64,000 bases of DNA. Source: an uncultured Granulosicoccaceae bacterium (lineage in GTDB: Bacteria > Pseudomonadota > Gammaproteobacteria > Granulosicoccales > Granulosicoccaceae). Location: contig CALISD010000016.1 of assembly GCA_938041955.1 (NCBI GenBank), positions 26,230-90,229 of the forward strand, in the 5' to 3' direction. Made by a program: the position numbers and the translations under genes. Below are positions 9,648 through 21,319 of the stretch, piece by piece (positions within the stretch are counted from its first letter, which is position 1; every line of letters starts with the position of its first letter). Below the pieces are notes generated by a model. That model was not told the DNA's origin, did no database searches, and was given only the letters and a program-made list of their open reading frames with translations.

Positions 9648-11675
9648 TTAGGCTGCTAAACCGGTATGACGCAACAATGCATCAATCTTTGGCTCACGCC
9701 CGCGAAAACCGATAAACAGATCAAGGGCTTTTTCTGTACCGCCCTTTTCAAGAATAGATTGCATAAAGTGACGACCGGTTTCCTGGTTGAAGATACCGTC
9801 CTCTTCAAACTTTGAAAAAGCATCCGAAGACAAAACCTCAGCCCATTTGTAGCTGAAATATCCGGCGGCATAACCACCTGCAAATACATGTGAGAAGCTG
9901 TTCTGAAATTTCACTTCACCGGGTATCTCGTAAACCGCTACATCAGATCGCACAGAATCAAGAATACTTTGAATTGCTTTTGCGTCCGGTGAATCTGTAC
10001 GTAAATGCGTCTTCATATCAAAAAGTCCAAACTCCAGCTGTCTGACTGTCATCATTCCGGATTGAAAATTCTTTGCCGCCTTTGCCTTGTCTAATAGCGC
10101 TTGCGGGAGTTTTTCACCGGTTTCAAAATGGCCACTGACCAAATCTATTGATTCACGCTCCCAACACCAATTCTCAAGAAACTGACTGGGTAGCTCAACC
10201 GCATCCCACTCAACACCGCTGATGCCAGCGACAGATGCATGCTCCACACGAGTCAGCATATGATGTAAACCATGGCCAAACTCGTGGAACAGTGTGGTCA
10301 GTTCATTGTGAGTTAATAGCGCTGGTTGATCACCGACAGGGGGAGTCAGATTGCAGGTCAGGTAGGCCACAGGCAGTTGTATGCCTTTGGCTTTACGCAT
10401 ACGGCCAACGCAAACATCCATCCAGGCGCCTGCCCTTTTACCATTGCGGGCATAGTTGTCCATATAAAACGCGCCGCGCAGCTCACCGCTGTCAGTGTCT
10501 TTTATCTGATAAAGCGCCACATCTTCATGCCACACATCAGCGCCTTCGACTTTACTGATATCAATACCGAACAACCTGCCAGTGACCTCGAACATTCCCG
10601 GAACTGCAATACTGGCAGGGAAATAAGGCTTTAGATCTTGCTCTGAAAAATCGTAAAGCTTCTTTTTTAATTGATTGGCGTAGTAGGAAATATCCCACGG
10701 CTGAAGGTCATCCACTTTGATAGTCGCTTCAGTGCGGGCAAAGTCACGCATCGCATCGTGGTCTTTCTGCGCTGACGGTTTAGCGCGTATAGCCAGATCA
10801 TTAAGAAAGTCGAGCACCTGCTGCGGGCTTTCGACCATTTTGCTGGCTATTGAATAATCTGCATAGCTATCGAAACCCAGCAATATAGACTTTTCTGTAC
10901 GCAGTGCCACTGTGCGCTCGATAATTCCGGAGTTATCCCAGTCTTTTTCGCCGCCAGCGGTAGCACGTGTGGACCAGGCAAAATACATTGTCTTGCGCAG
11001 CTCGCGATCTTCAGCGAAAGTCATCACGGCATGGTAGTTCGGATAGTCGAGCGTCAGGCTATAACCCTCTTCACCTTTCTCTTCTGCACACTGCCTGGCG
11101 AGATCGAGAGAGTTTTGCGGAAAACCGGCCAACGCCTTGTCGTCAGTAAAGTTCATCCGCCAGGCATTACCGGAATCCAATACGTTTTCGTTAAAGCGTG
11201 TACTTAATTTGCTGAGTTCGGCAGCTATCTCTTTAAAGCGTTGGCGATCTTTGCCTTCCAGTGCCACGCCACCTAATTTGAAGCTCAACAACTGATCGTC
11301 AATACTTTTTCTCTGTCCCTGATCAAGAGAGGCAAACCCATCACTCTGTGCGATCTTCTGCATTCGCTCGTAAAGCGCCTTGTTTTGACCTAACTCTGTG
11401 TACCAGGCAGTCAACTTAGGCAGGCAGTTATTGTGTACCTCACGAATTTCATCGCTACTCGCAACTGAATTTAAGTGCCGTATGGGCGAGTAAAATCGCT
11501 GTATGGTATCAACAGCCTGATCGAGCTCAAAGACAAAGTTGTCCCAATCGGGATCAGATAACTCAGACAGTTCTGCGATTTTTTTATCACTGGCGGCGAG
11601 CAGCTCGTCGAGCTCCGCTTCCACCTTGTTCAGTTCGATTTTGGAGAATTCAGGTAGATCCAGGAATCCTTGCAT
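9648..11675 (-). CDS. prlC: M3 family oligopeptidase A
   Basis: LFHEFGHGLHHMLTRVEHASVAGISGVEWDAVELPSQFLENW zinc-metallopeptidase M3 motif; likely start at internal Met (11675) rather than 11720. Confidence 0.92.
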   Translation of the reverse strand: MQGFLDLPEFSKIELNKVEAELDELLAASDKKIAELSELSDPDWDNFVFELDQAVDTIQRFYSPIRHLNSVASSDEIREVHNNCLPKLTAWYTELGQNKALYERMQKIAQSDGFASLDQGQRKSIDDQLLSFKLGGVALEGKDRQRFKEIAAELSKLSTRFNENVLDSGNAWRMNFTDDKALAGFPQNSLDLARQCAEEKGEEGYSLTLDYPNYHAVMTFAEDRELRKTMYFAWSTRATAGGEKDWDNSGIIERTVALRTEKSILLGFDSYADYSIASKMVESPQQVLDFLNDLAIRAKPSAQKDHDAMRDFARTEATIKVDDLQPWDISYYANQLKKKLYDFSEQDLKPYFPASIAVPGMFEVTGRLFGIDISKVEGADVWHEDVALYQIKDTDSGELRGAFYMDNYARNGKRAGAWMDVCVGRMRKAKGIQLPVAYLTCNLTPPVGDQPALLTHNELTTLFHEFGHGLHHMLTRVEHASVAGISGVEWDAVELPSQFLENWCWERESIDLVSGHFETGEKLPQALLDKAKAAKNFQSGMMTVRQLEFGLFDMKTHLRTDSPDAKAIQSILDSVRSDVAVYEIPGEVKFQNSFSHVFAGGYAAGYFSYKWAEVLSSDAFSKFEEDGIFNQETGRHFMQSILEKGGTEKALDLFIGFRGREPKIDALLRHTGLAA

Positions 11676-11867
11676 AACGCATCCGCTCGCTGTGTTAATC
11701 AGCGCGGTATCAAAAAACACCGCTGCTTATAAAGACAAAATGGGTTTGACGCTGGCTTCAACCGGCCGCCAACACTTTAAACAAAGCCTAGACGCAATTT
11801 TTTCACCACAAGCCCGCTTTACGTCAGCGAGCTATAACCGCGGCTTCAATTTTTTCAGTGACCAGCG

Positions 11868-14315
<2,448 letters not shown>

Positions 14316-14343
14316 CTATTTCAGCGGTAGGCTGGGCAGCTCT

Positions 14344-15426
14344 TTAGTATACCACGTTTTCGATTTTGCCTCGTTCCACGTGGAACGTTTTGTTTACACT
14401 TTGTACGGTTTTAGAAATATCCTCTACGCCTGTTAGAAACACCTGAACAGAACAGGTTTCCAGGTAAGCAAATACAAACTCGCGTGCTTTTTCATCAAGC
14501 TCAGAAGGGAGATCATCGAACAGTAATATCGGTGCCTGCTGATGATGATCAGTGTACAAATCTACCTGTACTAACTTAAGCAACACAGCCAGTAATTTTT
14601 GCTGACCACGTGAATGCACATATCTAGCTTCGTCACTTCCCACTTTTAATTTGATGTCAGCTCGATGTGGCCCGGTCGATGTCGTGCCTAGTCGGCGGCA
14701 GTTGTCCAGGGATCTTTCCAACGTGTCGATCAATGAAATACCTTCAGCCCAGCCCTGGCGATAATGAAGCTGTGGAAGAATTGCATTGTTATCCATCTGT
14801 TCGGCAAATTTGCCAAGACGGTGCTGTACTTGCTCACAGACTAATCTTCGGCACAGAGCAATGGCTTCGCCTGATTCTGAAAGCTCAGTGTTCCACAAAG
14901 ACACCATTTTATCCGGGGCGTTTGCGCGCAGCGCCGCATTCCTTTGCGACAATGCTGTTTTGTACCGTTTCGATAAATGTACAAAAGTGTGCTCCACGTG
15001 AAACAGTATCCAATCGAGGAAGTTTCTCCGCTCGCCAGGACCCCCTTCAACCAGTTCGTGATTCTTCGCTGATATCGCGACACTAGGAACAGCAATAGCT
15101 AGAGCAGACAAACGATTGATATTCTGACCATCAATACGGGCGGTTGTCGAATCTTTCCCACGACTAATCCCGACAGAAGTACTCGATTGCCGTAAACGAT
15201 CCGAAACAGATCCGCTCACCGTAAGCTCTGAATTATCGTTAGAAATTATTGTCGTGATTTTGCCGGAGCGAAAGCTACGGCCTACAGACAGAAGTGACAC
15301 AGCCTCAAGCAAACTGGTTTTGCCAGCGCCATTATCTCCGTAAAAATAATTGATACCTTCACCAGGCTCAATATGTACAGAAGATAAATTGCGAACTCCG
15401 AGCACATCTAGACGAGTCAGATGCAT
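14344..15426 (-). CDS. recF: DNA replication and repair protein RecF
   Basis: FYGDNGAGKTSLLEAV Walker A; GPHRADIKL; LLFDDLPSELD; adjacent to gyrB and dnaN. Confidence 0.96.
   Translation of the reverse strand: MHLTRLDVLGVRNLSSVHIEPGEGINYFYGDNGAGKTSLLEAVSLLSVGRSFRSGKITTIISNDNSELTVSGSVSDRLRQSSTSVGISRGKDSTTARIDGQNINRLSALAIAVPSVAISAKNHELVEGGPGERRNFLDWILFHVEHTFVHLSKRYKTALSQRNAALRANAPDKMVSLWNTELSESGEAIALCRRLVCEQVQHRLGKFAEQMDNNAILPQLHYRQGWAEGISLIDTLERSLDNCRRLGTTSTGPHRADIKLKVGSDEARYVHSRGQQKLLAVLLKLVQVDLYTDHHQQAPILLFDDLPSELDEKAREFVFAYLETCSVQVFLTGVEDISKTVQSVNKTFHVERGKIENVVY
14372..14387. other. parS-like centromere site (within recF 3' end)
   Basis: CGTTCCACGTGGAACG, perfect 16-bp palindrome, differs from TGTTNCACGTGNAACA only at the two outer bases. 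Confidence 0.75.
14990..15005. other. parS-like centromere site (within recF)
   Basis: TGCTCCACGTGAAACA, single mismatch to TGTTNCACGTGNAACA. Confidence 0.75.
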
Positions 15427-15514
15427 AGAGCGAATACATTCGCGATGAATAGTTGCATGGGTAGGGCGCTTAAATCAGATGGCATCTCAATTACCCTTAT
15501 ACCCAGGCCGCTTT

Positions 15515-16615
15515 TTATAGCCGCATTGGCATAACAACATACGTGCTTTGCTTATCATCACTGGGATGGATCACCATGCTACTGGTGTTATCACTGACAT
15601 TCAATTCAGCTGTTTCAGAATCAATTGCGTTTAAAACATCGAGAAGATAAACCACATTAAACCCTATTTCTATAGGCTCACCGTCGTAATCTATTTGCAA
15701 TTCATCTTCCGCTTCTTCATGTTTGGGATTGTTTGTTTGAATTCCCAATTGATCTTTGGCTAAGGTTAGCCGAACGCCTTTGTACGTTTCATTAGCCAAA
15801 ATCGCGCTTCGACGTAAAGCCTGTTTCAGAAGATCCCTATCGACAATGGCAATGTTAGTACTTGCCAATGGAATGACCTTTTCATAGTCGGGAAATTTCC
15901 CATCGATAAGCTTAGTGGTCAGCTGAAGTGCACCTAATTTCACCTGAAGATGATTGCTGGTCAGATTCAACGTGATATCTGTATCTGTGTCGTCCATTAA
16001 TCGTGACAATTCGCTTATTGCTTTACGAGGAATAATGGCTGATATCGCCTCAGTGGTATTGATATCTATTGCTGTTCTATGTAATGCCAGTCGATGGCCG
16101 TCAGTGCTTACACAACACAGTTCATTTTCACCGATCTGCAATAACAGACCATTCAGGTAATAACGAACATCTTGTTGAGCCATTGCGAACGAGGTGCGCT
16201 TAATGGCCAGATCCAAATGCTTTTGAGGAAGTGAAACAGCCGTTGCATCCGTTAGTTCATCCACTAACGGAAATTCATCGACTGGCAGAGTAGCCAGAGT
16301 AAAGCGGCTTTTGCCTGTTTTTACTTTGGCTTTTTCTGTATCGACTTCGAAATCGAGTCGTGCGTTGTCATCAAGTGATCGACAGATATCAAAAAGCTTG
16401 CGTGCAGGAATAGTTGATCGTCCCGGTTCGGTGACAATCAGAGGAATCCTGGTTTTAAGTTCCACCTCATTGTCAGTACCCGTGATTTCCAGACTATCTT
16501 CAGTTGCTACAAACAAAAGATTGTTCATCACTTCATGGGTTTGTTTTCGTTCTACAACACCTACAACCTGCTGTAGTGGAGTGAACAATTCGAGTTTGGA
16601 AATTGCGAATTTCAT
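15515..16615 (-). CDS. dnaN: DNA polymerase III beta sliding clamp
   Basis: MKFAISKLELFTPLQQVVGVVERKQTHEVMNNLLF; C-terminal YVVMPMRL. Confidence 0.98.
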   Translation of the reverse strand: MKFAISKLELFTPLQQVVGVVERKQTHEVMNNLLFVATEDSLEITGTDNEVELKTRIPLIVTEPGRSTIPARKLFDICRSLDDNARLDFEVDTEKAKVKTGKSRFTLATLPVDEFPLVDELTDATAVSLPQKHLDLAIKRTSFAMAQQDVRYYLNGLLLQIGENELCCVSTDGHRLALHRTAIDINTTEAISAIIPRKAISELSRLMDDTDTDITLNLTSNHLQVKLGALQLTTKLIDGKFPDYEKVIPLASTNIAIVDRDLLKQALRRSAILANETYKGVRLTLAKDQLGIQTNNPKHEEAEDELQIDYDGEPIEIGFNVVYLLDVLNAIDSETAELNVSDNTSSMVIHPSDDKQSTYVVMPMRL

Positions 16616-16639
16616 GGCGTATATAAGTATTGTTTTTGT

Positions 16640-16880
16640 TTACTGGGTTACCTTGCTCTAACTACTAAGCAGGATAATTCTGTATATAACTAATTTTTCT
16701 TTATATTAATCAATTGCTTACAACATAAAATTTGTATGTGGATGCCATTCATTAAGCTGTGGATAACTTGGGTTCAAATATTCTCGAAAAAGTTGTTAGG
16801 TTTTTATTCCTGACTTTTTCACAACTTATCTACAAGGGGTGACCTTACCAGACATACACAACATACAGTACCTGTAGCAT
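16640..16880. promoter_or_regulatory. Candidate oriC region / DnaA-box cluster between dnaN and dnaA
   Basis: TGTGGATAA at 16758-16766 (perfect inverted DnaA box), TTATCTACA at 16826-16834 (1 mismatch), and adjacent AT-rich tract about 16665-16735. Confidence 0.55.
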
Positions 16881-18254
16881 TTATTGAGTCAATGTTCTTG
16901 TCAGTTGCTTGATGTCTTCTTCCATTCTCCCATCAGATAGTGAAAGCTCGGTGATCTTGCGAAAGGCATGCAAAACGGTGGTGTGGTCACGACCGCCAAA
17001 TGCTTCTCCTATCTCAGGCAGGCTGTGTCTGGTGAGCTTCTTGGATAAAAACATCGCCACTTGCCTAGGTCTCGCGATAGATCGATTGCGCTTCTTAGAT
17101 AAGAGCTCAGAGTTTCGTACCTGATAGTAATCACAGACTGTTTTCTGAATATTTTGCACAGTAACCAGGCGTTCCTGTACTGCTAACATGTCTTTCAGAG
17201 CGTCTTTCACAAACTCAATGGTGATTGGTTTGCCGGTAAACTGGGAGTTTGCTGCTACACGCCGCAGTGCACCTTCAAGTTCACGAACATTAGAGACGAT
17301 TCGCTGCGCAATAAAAAAGCTGACTTCTTCGCTTAACGGATAGCCGAACTGTTCTGCCTTTGCGTTTAGAATGGCTACTCTGGTTTCCAGCTCTGGCGGT
17401 TCAATAGCCACCGTTAAACCCCAGCCAAAACGTGATTTAAGCCTTTCCTCTACGCCATCTATTTCTTTCGGGTAGCGATCACTGGTCAAAATAATTTGCT
17501 GACCATCCTCAAGCAGTGCGTTAAAGGTATGAAAAAATTCTTCCTGTGTTTGCACCTTGTTTGCGAAAAACTGGATGTCATCAATGAGCAGAGCATCAAG
17601 GCTCCTATAGTGCTTCTTAAATTGATCCTGAGTACCGTTTTGCAGAGATTTCACCATTTCACGCACGAATTTCTCAGAGTGTAAGTACTGAACTTTTCGT
17701 GCGCCGCGGCTCACCATGTGATTGCCAACCGCTTGCATTAGATGAGTTTTGCCTAATCCGACGCCACCATAAATAAACAATGGGTTGTATGAGCCGCCCG
17801 GGTTTTCTCCAATCTGCAATGCTGCCGCACGCCCGAACTGGTTGGATTTACCCTCTATATAGGTATCGAAGTTGAAAGTAGGGTTCAGCGCGGTTTTAAA
17901 TTCTTGAAGCGGGGCGTTTTGTGCCGATGAACGCCGTGAGGGGTTGTGACTGCCATCAAAACCGTTGGAATTGAGATCAGTGGATTTAGCAACTGCTTTT
18001 GCCGGTGCCTGTAGTTCATCGGTACCGACCCGAAGCAATACATTAAATCCTTTTTTATCAGCCAGGCTTGTGACGATTTCTCTGATTCTTTCCGCATAGC
18101 TGGTCTCAACCTTTTCTCGTACATATTCGTTTGGTGCAAGTAGCTTGATGCCTTCTTCGGTTTCCATGGCTTGTAAGCACAGAACCCATGTGGTCATTTC
18201 TTGTACAGACAGTTCGTTTGACAAATGCGAGAGACAGCGATTCCAGACCGACAA
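16881..18254 (-). CDS. dnaA: Chromosomal replication initiator DnaA
   Basis: NPLFIYGGVGLGKTHLMQAVGN; RRVAANSQFTGKPI; GGRDHTTVLHAFRKI. N-terminal VWNRCLSHLSNELSVQEMTTW homology implies a TTG start at 18254 preceded by GGGGAG, not the ATG at 18569. Confidence 0.95.
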   Translation of the reverse strand: MSVWNRCLSHLSNELSVQEMTTWVLCLQAMETEEGIKLLAPNEYVREKVETSYAERIREIVTSLADKKGFNVLLRVGTDELQAPAKAVAKSTDLNSNGFDGSHNPSRRSSAQNAPLQEFKTALNPTFNFDTYIEGKSNQFGRAAALQIGENPGGSYNPLFIYGGVGLGKTHLMQAVGNHMVSRGARKVQYLHSEKFVREMVKSLQNGTQDQFKKHYRSLDALLIDDIQFFANKVQTQEEFFHTFNALLEDGQQIILTSDRYPKEIDGVEERLKSRFGWGLTVAIEPPELETRVAILNAKAEQFGYPLSEEVSFFIAQRIVSNVRELEGALRRVAANSQFTGKPITIEFVKDALKDMLAVQERLVTVQNIQKTVCDYYQVRNSELLSKKRNRSIARPRQVAMFLSKKLTRHSLPEIGEAFGGRDHTTVLHAFRKITELSLSDGRMEEDIKQLTRTLTQ

Positions 18255-18478
18255 CGAGCGACACTCCCCGGTTGAGGCCAATACTGGCCAAAAAGGTAAA
18301 TAATATTCAGTTTTTACTGGCGGAAAATAATGGCGGTCGGTGTGACGAACGAGTATTTTGTTGTTGTACCTCGCTGCGCTTATCAATTGATAACCTAGCT
18401 CGGCGACAGGTTTGCAGTGCGTGTTGCTAAACCAGCGCTTCACATCGACGAAAATTAGTCTATTACTGTTTGAGAAAG

Positions 18479-18487
18479 TTATCCACA
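18479..18487 (+). promoter_or_regulatory. Perfect DnaA box in the dnaA-rpmH intergenic region
   Basis: TTATCCACA; palindrome TTATCAATTGATAA also present at 18380-18393. Confidence 0.7.
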
Positions 18488-18613
18488 GTTGATTTCGAGT
18501 TAGTCGCCACGTGTAATTATTGACGACAGCCCATTTTGTAGCGATAATCAGAGAGCTAACCCGAAACAAAGTGCTTGCGCCACTGCGGCGCTTGTAAATC
18601 CCGGTATCTAATA

Positions 18614-18748
18614 ATGAAACAGACCTTCCAGCCTAGCAACTTGCGTCGCAAGCGAACTCACGGTTTCAGAGCTCGTATGGCCACTCGTGGTGGACGCGCA
18701 GTTATCCGTGCAAGAAGAGCCAAAGGTCGTCGCAGACTTTCTGCGTAA
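18614..18748 (+). CDS. rpmH: 50S ribosomal protein L34
   Basis: 44 aa [44 protein letters not shown]; absent from the ORF track because of length. Confidence 0.98.
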   Translation: MKQTFQPSNLRRKRTHGFRARMATRGGRAVIRARRAKGRRRLSA

Positions 18749-18848
18749 ATCCAGACCTCAGCCCTGGTGGTGTAAAGCCAGGCACGTCACGGTAAAGTAT
18801 TTGTCCGATCGAACTTGCGTTGCAGGCTCGAATGAAATGTAGCGTGTC

Positions 18849-19286
18849 TTGCGCTACGGACCGGTATTGCCAGAAAATACTGAGCGTGACTCGCGGGGTT
18901 CACATCAACGGTCTGATAAAATCACTGTGCCGCACACTCCTGACTCAAGTTTTCCCAGAGAATCCAGGCTGACTGCCGCTTCCCAATACCGCAAGGTATT
19001 CGAAAAAAACCATCGTACAGCCGATAAGCACTGGACCATCCTCTACCGTGCCAACGATGATGGTGCCGCAAGACTCGGCATGGCGGTGGCAAAAAAAAAT
19101 GCAAAAAGAGCGGTCGACAGGAACCGACTCAAGCGTTTAGCCAGAGAATCATTCAGGCAACACAAGAAATCACTCGCAGGTTTTGATATCGTACTGATGA
19201 TACGCCACGCCAGCGTGTCAGCTGGTAATGAAGAGCTGTACAAAGGCTTAGAGGCGCATTGGTCACGGATTGCGAAGAATGCGTAA
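18849..19286 (+). CDS. rnpA: Ribonuclease P protein component
   Basis: [28 protein letters not shown]...[22 protein letters not shown]; located rpmH-rnpA-yidD. Confidence 0.95.
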   Translation: MRYGPVLPENTERDSRGSHQRSDKITVPHTPDSSFPRESRLTAASQYRKVFEKNHRTADKHWTILYRANDDGAARLGMAVAKKNAKRAVDRNRLKRLARESFRQHKKSLAGFDIVLMIRHASVSAGNEELYKGLEAHWSRIAKNA

Positions 19287-19515
19287 ATCGCTTTGTTTTA
19301 TAATCAGTGGTTACCAACGCTTTATAAGTCCGTGTTTGCCACCACACTGCAGATACACACCGAGCTGTTCACAGTACACTATGGAAGCAATTCAACTATA
19401 CGGACCCTTCAAAGGCAGTTGGCTGGGTTTAAAGCGTATTGGGCGTTGTAATCCACTTGGATCACATGGATATGATCCGGTACCAGATGTAGCGTCAGAC
19501 AGAGCAGAACAGTAA
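19270..19515 (+). CDS. yidD: Membrane protein insertion efficiency factor YidD
   Basis: [32 protein letters not shown]...[14 protein letters not shown]. Confidence 0.95.
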   Translation: MRRMRKSLCFIISGYQRFISPCLPPHCRYTPSCSQYTMEAIQLYGPFKGSWLGLKRIGRCNPLGSHGYDPVPDVASDRAEQ

Positions 19516-19627
19516 AGATCTATGTTTCGTGAAATCAAGCCAGTTGGCATCGAATCAGATATCGTCGATTCAGCCAACTTCAAACCAGAAAGAAGAATAA
19601 TGACCAGTACCCCGGGGCAGTACCAGC

Positions 19628-21310
19628 ATGGATAATCAGCGCGTTTTGCTTTGGGCAGCTCTGGGATTTTTATTGCTCCAGGTGTGGACATCGTGGCAAC
19701 AGGACTACGGTCCCAAGCCACAGGTGGCGGTAAACCAACCCGGCGCGGTGCAATCATCGGTTGGCATTGATCAAACAGAAAATGCCACCACTGGTGTGAC
19801 CCCGTCAAATGATTTGCCGACACCGGTTGCCGGTGCACAAACAGCTGTTGCCGCAGGCTCTGTGGCTGAAGATTCAGGCCCTGCCGGTGAGCAGATCACT
19901 GTAACCACAGACACTATAAAAGTGACTATCGGTAGCAAGGGTGGAGACATCAATTCAGTCAGGCTGCTGCAATACCCGACTTCTCTGGAAACGCCTGATG
20001 ATCCTTTTGTGTTGATGAACAACACCGAAGAAGATTATTTTGTCGCCCAATCGGGATTGCAATCGACCGCAGGTGAAGCGCCAAACCATCACGCTCTGTT
20101 TAGCGTTGATAAAACCGAATTTACACTGGCTGAAGGGGAACAAGAAATGCGCGTTCCGTTGAGCTGGAAGTCAGCAGACGGAGTCACGGTCACTAAAACC
20201 TATATTTTTAAGCGTGACCGTTACCTGATCGATCTTGAGTATGAGATCCAAAATGCGTCCGGTGCGTCTATGAGTTTCAATCAGTACCGGCAGTTGCGCC
20301 GTAAGCCAGTCACAGACGATGAGACGCAGAGCTTTATCTATACCTTCATTGGTGGTGTGGTCAGCACAGACCTTGACCCATATGAAAAGATCAAGTTTGA
20401 AGATTTTGACGATGTTACTAATCAGTCAAAAACCACCGGTGGCTGGGCGGCGATCATTGAACATTACTTCCTGGGTGCCTGGATCCCGCAGCAAGATGAA
20501 ATAAACACTATTTACACCAAGTCATTGAGTTCGCCACAGCGCTATATTATTGGTCTGCAGTCCGAAGCGACTGTTGTCCCTGATGGCGGCTCGGGCATCA
20601 TGCAAAGCAGCTTTTTTGTCGGCCCGAAAATTCAGGAACGCATGGCGGCCGTTGCGCCAAACCTGGATCTCACTGTTGATTACGGGTTTTTGTCTGTTAT
20701 TGCCAAGCCGATCTTCTGGCTGCTGCAGAAGATCCACTCCATTGTCGGCAACTGGGGTTGGGCCATCGTCGGCGTGACCATGTGCATTAAGCTGATTTTC
20801 TACAAACTGTCTGAAGCGAGTTATCGCTCGATGGCTCGTATGCGCAAGCTGCAACCTCAATTGGCCTCGCTGAAAGAGCGTCATGGTGATGATCGCGCCA
20901 AAATGGGTCAGGCGACGATGGATTTGTATAAGAAAGAGAAGGTCAATCCACTGGGTGGGTGTTTGCCTATTCTTGTGCAAATTCCTGTTTTTATCTCACT
21001 CTACTGGGTGCTGTTGGAAAGTGTGGAACTGCGCCAGGCACCCTGGATACTATGGATCAAGGATTTGTCATTAATGGATAAGTTTTATGTGCTGCCGCTG
21101 ATAATGGGCATCACCATGTTTATCCAACAGCGCCTTAACCCGGCACCGGTTGATCCAATTCAAGCCAAGGTGTTTATGGCCATGCCGTTTGTGTTTACTG
21201 TGTTCTTTGCTTTCTTCCCCGCCGGGCTGGTGCTCTATTGGGTAGTGAACAACACCTTATCTATTGCACAGCAGTACTATATTACCCGCCACGTGTTGGC
21301 AGAAAAGTAG
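19628..21310 (+). CDS. yidC: Membrane protein insertase YidC
   Basis: MDNQRVLLWAALGFLLLQVW; ISLYWVLLESVELRQAPW; GLVLYWVVNNTLSIAQQYY. Confidence 0.97.
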   Translation: MDNQRVLLWAALGFLLLQVWTSWQQDYGPKPQVAVNQPGAVQSSVGIDQTENATTGVTPSNDLPTPVAGAQTAVAAGSVAEDSGPAGEQITVTTDTIKVTIGSKGGDINSVRLLQYPTSLETPDDPFVLMNNTEEDYFVAQSGLQSTAGEAPNHHALFSVDKTEFTLAEGEQEMRVPLSWKSADGVTVTKTYIFKRDRYLIDLEYEIQNASGASMSFNQYRQLRRKPVTDDETQSFIYTFIGGVVSTDLDPYEKIKFEDFDDVTNQSKTTGGWAAIIEHYFLGAWIPQQDEINTIYTKSLSSPQRYIIGLQSEATVVPDGGSGIMQSSFFVGPKIQERMAAVAPNLDLTVDYGFLSVIAKPIFWLLQKIHSIVGNWGWAIVGVTMCIKLIFYKLSEASYRSMARMRKLQPQLASLKERHGDDRAKMGQATMDLYKKEKVNPLGGCLPILVQIPVFISLYWVLLESVELRQAPWILWIKDLSLMDKFYVLPLIMGITMFIQQRLNPAPVDPIQAKVFMAMPFVFTVFFAFFPAGLVLYWVVNNTLSIAQQYYITRHVLAEK

Positions 21311-21319
21311 TCGCGTGTT

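Noticed and set aside
18188-18569. N-terminal extension of the dnaA ORF and the 18188-18430 plus-strand ORF
   Set aside because: Extension lacks DnaA homology; region is better explained as the dnaA-rpmH intergenic/origin region.
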